DNA of 64,000 nt from Otatea glauca (Eukaryota; Streptophyta; Magnoliopsida; Poales; Poaceae): NCBI GenBank assembly GCA_036346275.1, contig CM070713.1:54865567-54929566 (forward strand), in the 5' to 3' direction. The notes under the pieces were generated by a model. That model ran no database searches and was not told the DNA's origin. It saw only the letters and a list, made by a program, of their open reading frames with translations. Of this stretch, positions 13,401 through 23,546 are shown piece by piece; position 1 is the first letter of the stretch; each line of letters opens with the position of its first letter. A program made the translations under genes and the position numbers.

Positions 13401-14119
13401 GGACTTGGAGTTGGAGAGGTGCAGGTCGCCGACGAGGTACGTCACCAGGTTCATCGAGATGCCCATCACGCACACGCGCTCCGCCAGCTCCGTCCCTGCA
13501 GTCGCCATGTCGCCACGGCACGCACGCCCGTGCACAAGCACTCACATGTTACGATAACTTACAAGAACACAACTATTACAGGAGCATACATGATCGAGAG
13601 CATGGCCGTACTGGGGGTGCTAGACCCTGTCATTTCAAAATTTTGAAAAATGCTATAAAATCATCTTTCTAATCTACCAAAATTGTTGATCGAATTGATT
13701 ACATTTTTAGTGGTTTGAAATTTTTAAGACCTCAAAACTATTTATATTGTATTTTTAATAAATTTCAAATGTATTTGTTAGATTTACGATCTTACGAAAT
13801 TATCGTATAAGACTATAAAATTGTACATCCCAAACAAAAATTTTCTAATTTCGCCGCCGATTAAGAGCACATTGTCAGGCTACAAAAGTCGATCAATAAC
13901 ATACCTAGAATGAGGCCCGCTCCGAGCCATCCTCCGGTCTTGGACTTGTCGACCGGATTGCCCCGGAAGTCGACGACGAGGACGTGGTCGGCCTCGCTGT
14001 ATCCGCCATGGCCCCCGGCAGAAACCTGCACGTTTACATCGATCAACTGATCAACTTGGCAATCTAATCATGCATCGTGAAAAACATGTACATGCATGAG
14101 TTCAGAGGCATGTCACCAT
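10412..14119 (-). CDS. NPF6.4-like: NPF6-type nitrate/chloride transporter (NRT1/PTR family), five coding exons
   Basis: Proton-coupled anion transporter of the plasma membrane, NRT1/PTR family, closest by memory to AtNRT1.1 and maize ZmNPF6.4/6.6. Coding exons on the minus strand are 14119-14117, 14025-13905, 13495-13278, 13179-12629 and 11324-10412, totalling 1806 nt or 601 residues, in frame throughout. All introns are GT-AG: 91, 409, 98 and 1304 bp. Visible signatures are ExxER (Glu44, Glu47, Arg48) in helix 1, GRYLTIAV with Thr104 at the position of the AtNRT1.1 Thr101 phosphosite, GFGSDQFD, FFFNRFYFCISLGSL, and a long charged central loop before VEEVKMVVKLLPIW. The residue matching AtNRT1.1 His356 is Tyr352 (LFWTVYSQ). 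Exon 1 carries only the ATG before a GTGACA donor. An alternative ATG at 14046 would need intron 1 retained. Very GC-rich, typical of grass genes. No inactivating change was seen. Open frames on the opposite strand are shadows. Confidence 0.92.
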
Positions 14120-14236
14120 TGGTTGTGCTGTCTTGCGAGCAGTTGCTGTAGCTTGCTGTAAGCAGGGCAGGGAGCTAGTGAGCAGAGAGGAGAGGAACGT
14201 TTGTGCTGTGAGGCTGGCCGAGAGGACGAGGAGAGG

Positions 14237-14244
14237 ATTTATAG
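14237..14244 (-). promoter_or_regulatory. Probable TATA box of the NPF6 gene
   Basis: CTATAAAT on the minus strand, about 120 bases upstream of the ATG at 14119. It leaves room for a start site near 14205 and a GC- and purine-rich 5' leader. This is the only good TATA match in the proximal upstream region. Confidence 0.55.
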
Positions 14245-14481
14245 ACTGGAGGTCGAGGGGTTCTTGAGATTTTCTTTGGTTACTTTTTTTTTTACTTTGT
14301 TGTTTTGGGGTATGGTGATGTTGGAGAAAGTGGAAATGATTAAGAGGCAGTGAGGCAGAGGGCAGAGGCAGGGACTAGAGAATGTATGCTGCCCACGCAT
14401 TTGGCCCGGAACGGACAAGTAGACGATGACCTGGCGGCTTCCGTGGAGGGCAAATCTTTGGGTGAAGGGGAATTATCGGCC

Positions 14482-14493
14482 AAAGATTGCGAG
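14482..14493. repeat. Target-site duplication, left copy (LINE)
   Basis: AAAGATTGCGAG, repeated exactly at 15464-15475 on the other side of the LINE fragment. Confidence 0.85.
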
Positions 14494-15463
14494 CATCACG
14501 GACGCCACACAGCTTCACGATTACTTTCGGCTGTGGCGGGTCACCCGACAGGTATACCTACGCTAAGACTTCGCAGATAACATAATCTGAAAGTGGACGA
14601 CAAATAAGGAGTACTCGGTGAAGTCGGCGTATAGGACCTAGTTCCATGGGACGGTGCCGGATCACAACTACAGGATAATCTGAAGGGCCAATGTGGAAAA
14701 CAAGTGCAAATTGTTCACATGGCTCTTTATCTAGGATAGGTTGCTCACGGCACACAGACTAGCAGCTAAAGGTTGGCCGCACTGCACGTGGTGTCCAATC
14801 TGCGGCTCTGAAACAGAATCGTCAACGCATCTTCTGCTAGCCGGCCCTTTTGCTAGGCAGATTTGGAGGAAGGTCTTCTCATGGTTGCGGCTCAACCTTC
14901 TAATCCCACGACCACGGATAAAGGCCTCGCAATGGTGGAGTATGGTTCGTCAAGTAGTGCCACGAGAATCTCATAGGCACGTAGATGGGGTTCTAATATA
15001 TTCATTCTGGACTTTATGAAAGGAGAGGAATGCAAGAATTTTCAGAAATACTTACAAGACTCTACAGTCGGTCTTCCATCAAATCACCCAAGACATTAAT
15101 AGCAGAAAGATGGCGCTTCTTCCAGAGCCGCACCAGAGCAATGATCATACAGGCACATTGCAGAACGACCGTCGGGACGTGGCGGCAACAGGTGCTGGGC
15201 AAAAAGGGCCGTCAGACCGCGAAATCAACTCCCAACCCATCACTTAGATAATCATCGGATGAACCTCTATTCCAACAAGATGGATGTCGGTTTCGGTACC
15301 CTCTATTCGGTTGTTTCTGCTACTAGGGGAGAGTTTTTATTTCTGGGTTCATTTTGTACTCTTTGTTTTTAGGGTGCGCCTTTGTCGTGGGCTCACTCTG
15401 CTTTTGTTCCGAATTCTTCCTTTTTAATGCATGATAGAGCTCTTGCCTTTTATTTAAAAAAAA
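14494..15463 (+). mobile_element. 5'-truncated LINE (non-LTR retrotransposon) 3' end
   Basis: Around 14741-15019 the plus strand encodes a zinc-binding reverse-transcriptase C-terminal region (zf-RVT type): WCPICGSETESSTHLL, then PFARQIWRKVFSW. A degenerate continuation across a stop gives KERNARIF, typical of the end of plant LINE ORF2. The fragment ends in an A-run at about 15456-15466. It is bracketed by an exact 12-bp duplication (14482-14493 and 15464-15475), as expected for target-primed insertion. Only the last 970 bp of an element normally several kilobases long are present, and the coding part has stops, so it is dead. It sits in the upstream region of the NPF6 gene. Confidence 0.85.
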
Positions 15464-15475
15464 AAAGATTGCGAG
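15464..15475. repeat. Target-site duplication, right copy (LINE)
   Basis: AAAGATTGCGAG, identical to 14482-14493. Its first A bases may be shared with the poly(A) tail. Confidence 0.8.
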
Positions 15476-15589
15476 TGAGGATCCTCTGCGCATATGCCTT
15501 TTTAGGCAGAAAAATTGTTTGATTTGTGTCGACGTTGTCTCTACCTATTATCCGTCGGCCACCTAAACTATTATAGTTAGGTCTGTAAC

Positions 15590-15850
15590 TTAGTCATGTT
15601 TGATTCATAGCCAAACTTTGCCACATTTTGTCATGCCTCAAGTTAAGCAAGTTTGACTGAGTTAGGCCTCCGTTTAATTCATAGTCACACCTGTGGCAAG
15701 ATTCCTTCTTGCCATCCAGGTCTCATGTGTCATTGACTCAAAAAAGTGTGGCAAAATTCATTTTCCTAGTCAAAGTGTGGCTTCAATTTTGATAACCTAA
15801 CATTAGTCAAGTTTGGCAAAAAAAACTATGGCTAAACATGACAACCTTAG
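15590..15850. mobile_element. MITE-like element with diverged inverted ends
   Basis: The left end (TTAGTCATGTTTGATTCATA, then GCCAAACTTTGCC) is an imperfect inverse of the right end, where GGCAAAAAAAACTATGGC leads into TAAACATGACAA. Internally, TTTGCCACA and TGTGGCAA motifs recur in both orientations. About 260 bp, non-coding. The superfamily is not assigned. Confidence 0.6.
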
Positions 15851-15854
15851 TATA

Positions 15855-16213
15855 CTAGTATAGTGCTCTGTCTTCTGGTTTCCTTTTCCCAGCACGTAAT
15901 ATATGGTCTTTTCCTTTTCTAGAACATTTGTTTCATTTTCCTTAATTTCAGGATATTTGTTTCCTTTTCCTTGAGATGATGCTGGAGGTGGAGGAAATCT
16001 GTTGTGGACCACAGGGATGAGTTAGACACATTAAACAATGGCCATCGGATGTGGGTGAGTAAAGCTGAGGAAAGATCTGAGATGTTAATTTTGATGAAAG
16101 CAAATTTCTGGAGACGTTTCGCTGGGTGTATGAAGGTTAGGCCATCTCTAGTAGGGTGCATTATTTGGGGTGGATGTAGAAAAGAATGTTTAGGTGCATT
16201 ATAAAGGGGTATA
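15855..16213. repeat. Dispersed 359-bp repeat, copy 1
   Basis: Closely similar in the same orientation to 23012-23369. Shared landmarks are ACTAGTATAGTG, CACGTAATATATGGTCTTTT, GAGTTAGACACATT, GCTGAGGAAAGATCTGAGA and GGTGCATTATAAAGGG. Short open frames here are not conserved between the copies and look non-coding. Confidence 0.85.
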
Positions 16214-16345
16214 GATGAACCAAACAGGAGGACTGTGATGCTCCCCCTATTTAAAGCAGTTTATTGCTTCTGTTGTGCTAACCTTATAAAGGTGTGAAAC
16301 AGGTCGTTTTCTCATTCCGTATGATCGTCCCATTGTAATTCCTAT

Positions 16346-16599
16346 TATGCTTATACATTAGACTTAATTAGACACTACAATTAGGCTGTTAACAGTCTCA
16401 AAAATTTAAAATGATACGGATAATACTGTAATGTTGTCAATAGTGTAAAGAAGTACTTCCTTCAGTCAAAAATATGCTTATACATTAGACTTAATTAGAC
16501 ACTACAATTAGGCTGTTAACAGTCTGAAAAAATTAAAAATGATACGAATAATACTGTAATGTTGTCAATAGTGTAAAGAGGTACTTCCTTCAGTCAAAA
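16346..16599. repeat. Tandem duplication, two copies of 127 bp
   Basis: TATGCTTATACATTAGACTT begins both copies (16346 and 16473), and both end in ACTTCCTTCAGTCAAAAATA. The copies differ at only a few positions, so the duplication is fairly recent. Confidence 0.9.
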
Positions 16600-16690
16600 A
16601 TACATGTCATTTTTTAATATAAGTGCAGTCAAACTTTCAAAACTTTGACTATCAATATCTTTTAAAATATTTGATAGGGGATGGATCAAT
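16580..16690. mobile_element. Stowaway-like MITE end fragment
   Basis: TACTTCCTTCAGTCAAAAAT followed by ACATGTCATTTTT and CAAACTTTCAAAACTTTGAC resembles the widespread grass Stowaway (Tc1/mariner) end, in which CTCCCTCCGTCC leads into a tract related to TTTGACC. Only one end is clear. Confidence 0.4.
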
Positions 16691-16965
16691 CTTGTGATGA
16701 CGAATATGATAATTTGGATACATGAACCCTGATGAACACTGGTGTCAACTATCATCTCAATACGACAATATGCGACACGTGAATTCGCCAAAAAAACACA
16801 CTTCGATCCTCATCTACTTGACCACACGAAAGTAGACGTACGTATACTTCCTTGCAATCACGAATTAGAACTCCCTATTCTATCAGGGCTATTTGAGCAC
16901 AATTAGTATAATCAAGAGTATTTATTTGATCTGAAATTTCGTGGTAAAATTTACAATGGATGGCA
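16691..16965. other. Short intergenic stretch, nothing recognised
   Basis: AT-rich, no open frame worth calling. Confidence 0.4.
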
Positions 16966-17868
16966 CCACAGTTCAAAAAGCCGACCAAAACCGGTCGGTT
17001 TTCATAAAAAACGACCTTGCCGAGCCGGTTCGGCAACAAAAACCGACCAGTAAACCGTGGAGTTCAAATATAAATTTAAAATTTTTGAATAAAATTAGCA
17101 AAAAGTGTTAAAAAATTTTGAATTTTTTTTGCGAGGCCTAAGGCAATGCTAATAATTCTATAAAATTTTTAGATAATTATCAGACCTGTGTATTTTTAAA
17201 AAATTCTGACAGTGATACTGTCACAATATATGCTCTTCAGTTTTTTATTTTCTAGGGGCAAAAAATGAAGTCTAATATTTCTTAAAAAAAATTATGATGT
17301 TATAACGTAATTAAATTATGTTGTAAAATTTTCAGATGATGACCAGATATTTGTATTTTTAAAAAAAATTCTAAAAGTGCTATTATCATTGTATATGCCC
17401 TTCTATTTTTTATTTTATATAGGTACTAAATGAAGTCTAATATTTATGAAAAATTTATTAAATAATCATTTGTCACTATTTATGGTTACATTAAAATTTC
17501 ATAATATAAAAAATCTTTAAATATTAATAAAAAATCTTTAAATATTAATAAAAATCTGACAGTGTCTTTCTTCCTTTTCATTAATTATATTTTTGGATTT
17601 TTTAGAAGTAATCAATGATTTTAAAAATTGTTTAAATTTCTATGAGGTATTTGATAGATTGATTGGGATTTTTTTTGTAATTTTTTCAAATTTTGTATGC
17701 AATTTTGCAAGTTTTCCTTGTATTTTCACCATTTTTTCTTATATCGTCGGTTTTCGATCTTTTCGATCGGTTTTTGGTTTTTTTAATCGATTTGACCACC
17801 TTTTTTACTTTCGCAAACCGATCGATTTTTACCGATTTTTGAATGCAAAATGAAAATGTGAACCGTGG
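16966..17868. mobile_element. Putative 0.9-kb inverted-end DNA element
   Basis: It begins CCACAGTTCA and ends TGAACCGTGG, an inverted pair with one mismatch. ACCGGTCGGTTTT-type motifs cluster inside the left end, and ATCGGTTTTTGG and ACCGATCGATTTTTACCG cluster inside the right end. The middle is very AT-rich, with two related tracts (about 17140-17280 and 17310-17450) sharing TTTTATTTT and GAAGTCTAATATTT. No protein is encoded, and no clear target duplication was seen. Confidence 0.35.
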
Positions 17869-18529
17869 ATATAGCACACACACATATATATATATATATG
17901 GGTAGGGGTGTTGTAAAATAGAGGATGACGACTAGAGAGGGGTGAATAGGCGGCTTTTAAAAAAATCTATGAATTTCTACAAATCAATTCACCCCTAATT
18001 ACCCTTATACCAAAACCTTAACAATAATTAATGCGAGTGCGATAAACTAAGGTTTTGATAATTAAAGTCTAAATCAACTAGGCTCACTATGTGCACTAAC
18101 TAATTATGTCTCTAACAATAAATTGCAATCCTAAATATAAGCAATCAATCAATTTAATTCTATAAATATAAATTGCTTTAATATAAATAAGAAATAGAAT
18201 GCAAGCACAAGAGACACGATACTTTTTACCGTGGTGTTCTGAGACTTGCCGGTCTTCCCTAGTTCACGTTGAGGTTAGCCCAAACGAATTGGACCGGCTC
18301 CACGAATTGAGCACCCACCTCGAGTCCACTAGTGGTTGCTCTTTCCCCCTCCGGGTAGACGAGCACCGACATTCACAACTTGTCAGGCCTTCTCACAATC
18401 TTCTTAAGAAGGTCACCGCGCACGACGTCGCTACACCGTCTAGGTGTCGGCAAACACTAAGAGTAACAAGTTAAGCCCTTCCGGTTAAACTTCACCTAGC
18501 ACAACACATGCACTCCGGTGACCTCCTAA

Positions 18530-20650
18530 GTGCAACACATGCACTAAGATCCTCCTCAAGTGCAACACATGCACAAGAGACTCTCAATTCACTTCCTAAT
18601 TGCAACACATGCAATTAGGGCTCACTCTTAGCTCAAAAACCAATTGAAAGAATGCAACAAATGCAACCAACTCCCACAAACTCTCCTTAAAGTCAACAAT
18701 ACCCAAATGCCAGCCTTGGCATCCTTTTATAGCCCCCACACGAAATCTAGTCGTTGGAGGGCAAAATGGGATTTTTCAGCAAGATCCGGCACTACCGCCC
18801 AACTAGGGCCGGTAGTGCCGGCCTCGACCCAACGGTCGGTAACAGCTATATTCCCGGCACTACCGCCCATTTAGGGCCGGTAGTGCCGGCCAAAGCGGCA
18901 GTACCGCCCACAGGGGGCGGTAGTGCCGGCGGGGCAAAACCCTGACCTCGTTGGGCGATAGTACCGAGTTAAGCGGCAGTATCGGCTCCCATAAGCGGTA
19001 CTGCAAGCCTAGCGGTACTACCGGCTTCAATGGGCAGTAGTGCCAGTCACAAGGAGAAAACCAAGTTTTTCACAAAAATTTTTCTCCAAACCAATAAAGA
19101 TTTATTCTTTGAGCTAAGTGTGGATCAACACATGATCACAATACTATGCAAAACACATTTGCACATGTTAATCACATACTCTAAAGAATCGCATTAAGCA
19201 CAACTTATTTGCAAAACACATTTGAAAATAAACCAAGAACTTACGAGATCAATCCTCTTAGCCATGTGATGAACAACAAATGATCAAGTCAATTTGCAAA
19301 ACACATTTGCAAACCCTATTTACATGCTCTAGGATCGAAACCCATAACCTCAAGTTCATTCGAAAAACACATTTGCAAATAACAACTTCAACTTATTTGT
19401 AAAACATATTCGCAAATAAACCACGAACATATGAAATCAATCATCTAGCCATATAAGGATCAACACATGATCCCGACACTTTGCAAAACACATATGCAAA
19501 TGCCAACACATGCTCTAGGATTGAAACCTACTACCTCGAGCTTATTTGCAAATAACAAATCCATTCAATATTTTGCAAACTCAAAGCACAAAACACACTT
19601 AACCTTATGATGATCAATACATGATCAAGTCACAAGCTAAAACTCCAATGCATAAGCTCTCCATTTGCAACATATGTAAATACTTAGCTCCATGCAAATA
19701 ACCAAAACAAACTCAAGTGCATGAGCTTTCTATTTGCAATATATGCAAATCTCTAGCTCCCTGCTACCACTTTAAACCAAATTGCTTAAGCTCTCTCCTT
19801 TTGCAACACATGCAAAATTTAGCTCAATGCAACAACCACATAAACCAAATTGATTAAGTTATCTCCCTTTTGCAACACATGCAAATCTATAGCTTCATAC
19901 AAAAACCAATTCAATTAAGATTCAATAAGAAGTGAGTATGATCTTCTCCTATTTGCAACACATGCAAATCAAAGCATCATGCAAAAATCAATGCACGAGC
20001 TTCACCCATTCGCAACACATGCCAAATGGTTAGCTCCATATAAAAACCAAATAAGAGAGTGAGCTAGAGTGAACCGGATTGAGTCATCAACACATGATGA
20101 AGCTCAAGCTAAATGACTCAACCCCTCTTAATAGTACGGTACCTAACTAGCAATCCGGTCTCCCATCCAAACACCGAGACCGGTAAAAGATTAGGAACAC
20201 ATCCTTAGCCCTAGCTAGTTATACCTTTGCCTCTAGCGATCCACTTGGAGCTTTTATGATTTCCAATCATCTTCTCTATAAGATCGAATCTTCTTCTTGT
20301 TGTTCATCAATACATGATGAATCTTCTAGCTCTTCTCTTCACTTCGGGATCACCTCTTGAAGCTCATCAACACATGATTACTTCTCATTCTCGATTCTTC
20401 ATTTTCTTGGACTCAACCTACTTCACAACTCATGGAAGATATTAGTCCAACAAACACGGTTGTCTCAATCATCACCGCACTCCATTAACACATAATGGAT
20501 GCCTCCAAAATCGATTGAGCACAACCCAAATCAATTTGAATGATTTAAAGGTGTCTTGAATACTTTGATGCAGCTAATGCTTCATTATACTCAAGAACTT
20601 TTCGATTGTCTTTAATCAACAAGAAATACCATCAATACATGATGAAGCGT
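18530..20650. repeat. Field of short hairpins with constant loop AACACAT/AATACAT and variable arms
   Basis: More than twenty times, the 7-mer AACACAT (or AATACAT, AACATAT, AATATAT) is flanked by inverted arms of 4-9 bp whose sequence changes from copy to copy while pairing is kept. Examples are CCTAATTGC/GCAATTAGG at 18595-18619, TTTGCAA/TTGCAAA near 19290, ATTTGC/GCAAAT near 19945, TCATC/GATGA near 20090, TTCATC/GATGAA near 20310 and TCCATT/AATGGA near 20470. The closing pair is usually C-G or A-T next to the loop. No coding frame spans the region. Confidence 0.8.
18780..19040. repeat. CGG-CCG symmetric box cluster (CpG-rich) in LTR
   Basis: Repeats of the type CCGGCACTACCGCC and GGGCCGGTAGTGCCGG occur in tandem, with weaker copies up to GGGCAGTAGTGCCAG. 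Repeated motifs with symmetry and a CGG-CCG core are described for Sirevirus LTRs, where they form CpG islands just upstream of the LTR promoter. Assignment here is by resemblance. Confidence 0.75.
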
Positions 20651-21790
20651 TCTTTGATTTGATTAAAAGATAACCGAACTCAATTTAAATTTTATTTAAA
20701 TTAACATGAGTATATATATAACTACAAATGTTTCATATACTCAATTTGATGGAAAGTAATGATCCAATATGTTTGAGTGATGGAAATGGGATCAATACAT
20801 TTAGATCATCAACTATAGAACAAACTCTATTAAGTATGTGCATATAACTAATTGAACATGGAATCAATATACACATAATCAATCTAAGATTGCATATGAG
20901 TTTATTCTATATTTGCATGAGTATACTACAACTACACAAATCATATATGCTCAAAAGATTGTTTCAAAGTCTTGATCCTTTATATGTTATTTAGCAATAG
21001 GACATGTATCAATACAATTGAAACAACAAGTTAAATTATAAACTCCCCTAAATACATGCATTCATGTATTTATTGATTTGGTAACATAATTCACATATTT
21101 AGACTAAGGCAATGGAAGAGTTTATCTTTTAGCTTGATTCCTAAGTATGCATTAAGACAATAGAAATGAATACAAGTGCATACCTTGGATTTTCTATTTT
21201 CTATCCAAATTTGAGACTAATAAGAATGAAGCTCAATAAACATGTTAGTCTCATAATGATTAGATTTGTCATTAAACAATGATTAAATATTAATATTAAA
21301 CCAATCACCAAAATTAATGGAGTTTGAACTTGCAGGTGTGTGAACAGTGCATGAATAGTACCACACCTCCCATATACACACTTCTATATATTTGGAAACA
21401 ATCTTAATAGTTTGGAAATAAATTATTATATAATATGGGAACAATCTCCTCTTGCTAAGTTGTGGTGATTATTTTTCTTTTATAAAGATCGCTGAAATCT
21501 CTTCTTGCAAGGTCAAGGTGATCTCCTTCCTTACTTAAAGATTGCTAAAATCTCTTCTTGCTTACTTAAGTTGATCATTTTCCTTACTTGAAGATTGCTA
21601 ATATATCTTGTTCATTTTCTTATTTTTCTTCCTTCTTTCTTGTTTCATTCTTTCTTCTTTGGTGGCATATATGGAAGAAGATGGAGAGGTATTTCTGTTC
21701 TCTCTCACCTCCCGCTAGGTTCCACCATAGTACATTGATACAATTTGGCTCTAATTGAAATTTGTGCAGTCTTTCATACCTAACAACAAG

Positions 21791-22255
21791 CAAGGACCTA
21801 CTATTAGGTAGTATATAATATAACTCTCACGTAAATATAGCGAAAATTGTTGAAGGAAAATATTCACCTGTTAATATTTGATACGGCTTAGTAATTCTTT
21901 CCGGTTAATTAAAATATTAAACCGGAAAGTACTGCATATATACATATCCACATCAATATTTAAATTAGATACATGAAAATTATATGTGTAGATTTGTTTC
22001 GAAAAGTGCTTTCATAATATTATAATTTTATTAGATTTTATAAATTTATTAAAAATTATTGGTCAAAAGTCGACGTTCAAAACGGCACGTATGTGTTCAT
22101 GGAGGGAGAGAATGATACCGAGAATCAAAACATAGATGGTGCAATTAGGCCTTTGTGATGCTCGAAGTATCACCAATCTCCCACTGGATGTATCTATCGT
22201 GAATTAGTAGTGACAGTCTCCGAAAGAAGATATCACACCCTCTTATAGCTCCCAA
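21791..22255. other. AT-rich stretch, nothing recognised
   Basis: About 465 bases without an open frame or clear repeat. It may be the tail of the LTR region or flanking DNA. Confidence 0.35.
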
Positions 22256-22735
22256 ACTGCGCCTGGATGGGCAGTTCGGCACAGAAGATTGGGAGGATCG
22301 CCGGGACAAGCGGGCCAAGAAAAGGCGACAGCAACGGCGCCGCGCGGTCCGGCACCGCGGGGAGCCCGTCGTCCACATGTTACCGCGCGGATGCGCCGCG
22401 CCGCCGGTTCACACGCGCGAGCCGGGTACGGCACCGCCCGCCGCGTGGCTCCAAGGAGGGGCCGCCATCGGGGCGCGCGCGGACGTGGTGGGCTCCCATT
22501 GGCACAGGGCGGATGGTGGGGCCGCACCACGATGACGTGGACAGGTCCCTCTGGCGAGCAAGGAGCTCCTCCCACGGATGGAGCTTGGAGCTGAGAGCCT
22601 GGCTTGGCATCAGTCATGTGTGGCCCCTTGGGAATCTGGATGCTGACGTGGCGCTAGTGGACGCCAGCAAGCCAACAGCTCGAGCCGACTAGGATTTCTG
22701 CGTGGCTGTGCTTGGTTTCCTTTGGGGCGCGTTTC
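22256..22735. other. GC-rich island, function not recognised
   Basis: About 480 bases of strongly GC- and CpG-rich DNA inside AT-rich flanks. Overlapping open frames exist on both strands (up to 141 codons), but none has a recognisable domain or sensible hydrophobic pattern. It could be a captured promoter or exon fragment, or an LTR piece. I do not call a gene. Confidence 0.35.
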
Positions 22736-23011
22736 TGCAAAATCAGTTTCGCAATGGATTTGGTACGATGTCTTTGGCAAAATGGTCGCTTGATGAGTCG
22801 TTATCTCCTTTACCCCCTGATTAACGGATGAAAGTAGATAAATATAAACATTGGATCAACTTCGAATGGTTTAGATTTATACGAAATCCCACCTCCTCTA
22901 CTTAAATATGTTTTTACACGTAACCTTTTGAAAAAATTACAAAAACATGTTTAAGTGGAGGAATCCCACCTCCTCCACTTAGGCGTGAAATTTTGTAATT
23001 TTTCTAGAATT

Positions 23012-23369
23012 ACTAGTATAGTGCCTTGTCTTCTGGTTTTCTTTTCCCAACACGTAATATATGGTCTTTTTCTTTTCTAGAACGTTTGTTTCTTTTTCCT
23101 TAATTCCAGGATATTTGTTTCCTTTTCTTGAGGCGATCTTTGGAGGTGGGGAGATCTGTTGTGAATACGAGGATGAGTTAGACACATTGAACAATGGCCA
23201 TTGGATGTGGGTGAATAAAGCTGAGGAAAGATCTGAGAGGTTAATTTTGATGGAGGCAAGTTTCTGAGGACGTTTCGCTGTGTGCATGAAGGTTGTGCCA
23301 TCTCTAGTGGGATGTATTATTTGGGGTGGACGTAGAAAAGAATGCTTAGGTGCATTATAAAGGGTTATA
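23012..23369. repeat. Dispersed 359-bp repeat, copy 2
   Basis: Direct-orientation partner of 15855-16213, closely similar by eye over the whole length. The two copies lie about 7.16 kb apart and bracket the region containing the Sirevirus-like LTR. Confidence 0.85.
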
Positions 23370-23488
23370 AATATGTAATAATCTGTTTAAGTGGAGTAGG
23401 TAGGATTCTGCCTAGATCAAAATCTTTCAAGATCAATTCAACGTCCCTATTTATCTACTTTTATTATTCCACCGTATACTACTTTTCA

Positions 23489-23490
23489 CC

Positions 23491-23546
<56 letters not shown>

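Larger units (their letters stand above)
17909..21790 (+). mobile_element. Sirevirus-like (Ty1-copia) long LTR region, right border uncertain
   Basis: The start TGTTGTAAAATAGAGGATGA followed by AGAGAGGGGTGAATAGGCGG matches the usual opening of grass copia/Sirevirus LTRs. A cluster of CGG/CCG symmetric boxes (18780-19040) is the LTR hallmark described for Sireviruses. The rest is AT-rich, non-coding and full of short inverted repeats. No primer site, gag-pol or second LTR was found, so this is probably a solo or truncated LTR, long for the group. TACCTAACAACA near 21777-21788 is one possible right end, but no matching target duplication was found. Confidence 0.5.

Noticed and set aside
14741..15019. 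Separate host gene with a zinc-finger-like CPIC motif
   Set aside because: The motif is the zf-RVT end of a LINE, supported by the A-tail and exact target duplication.
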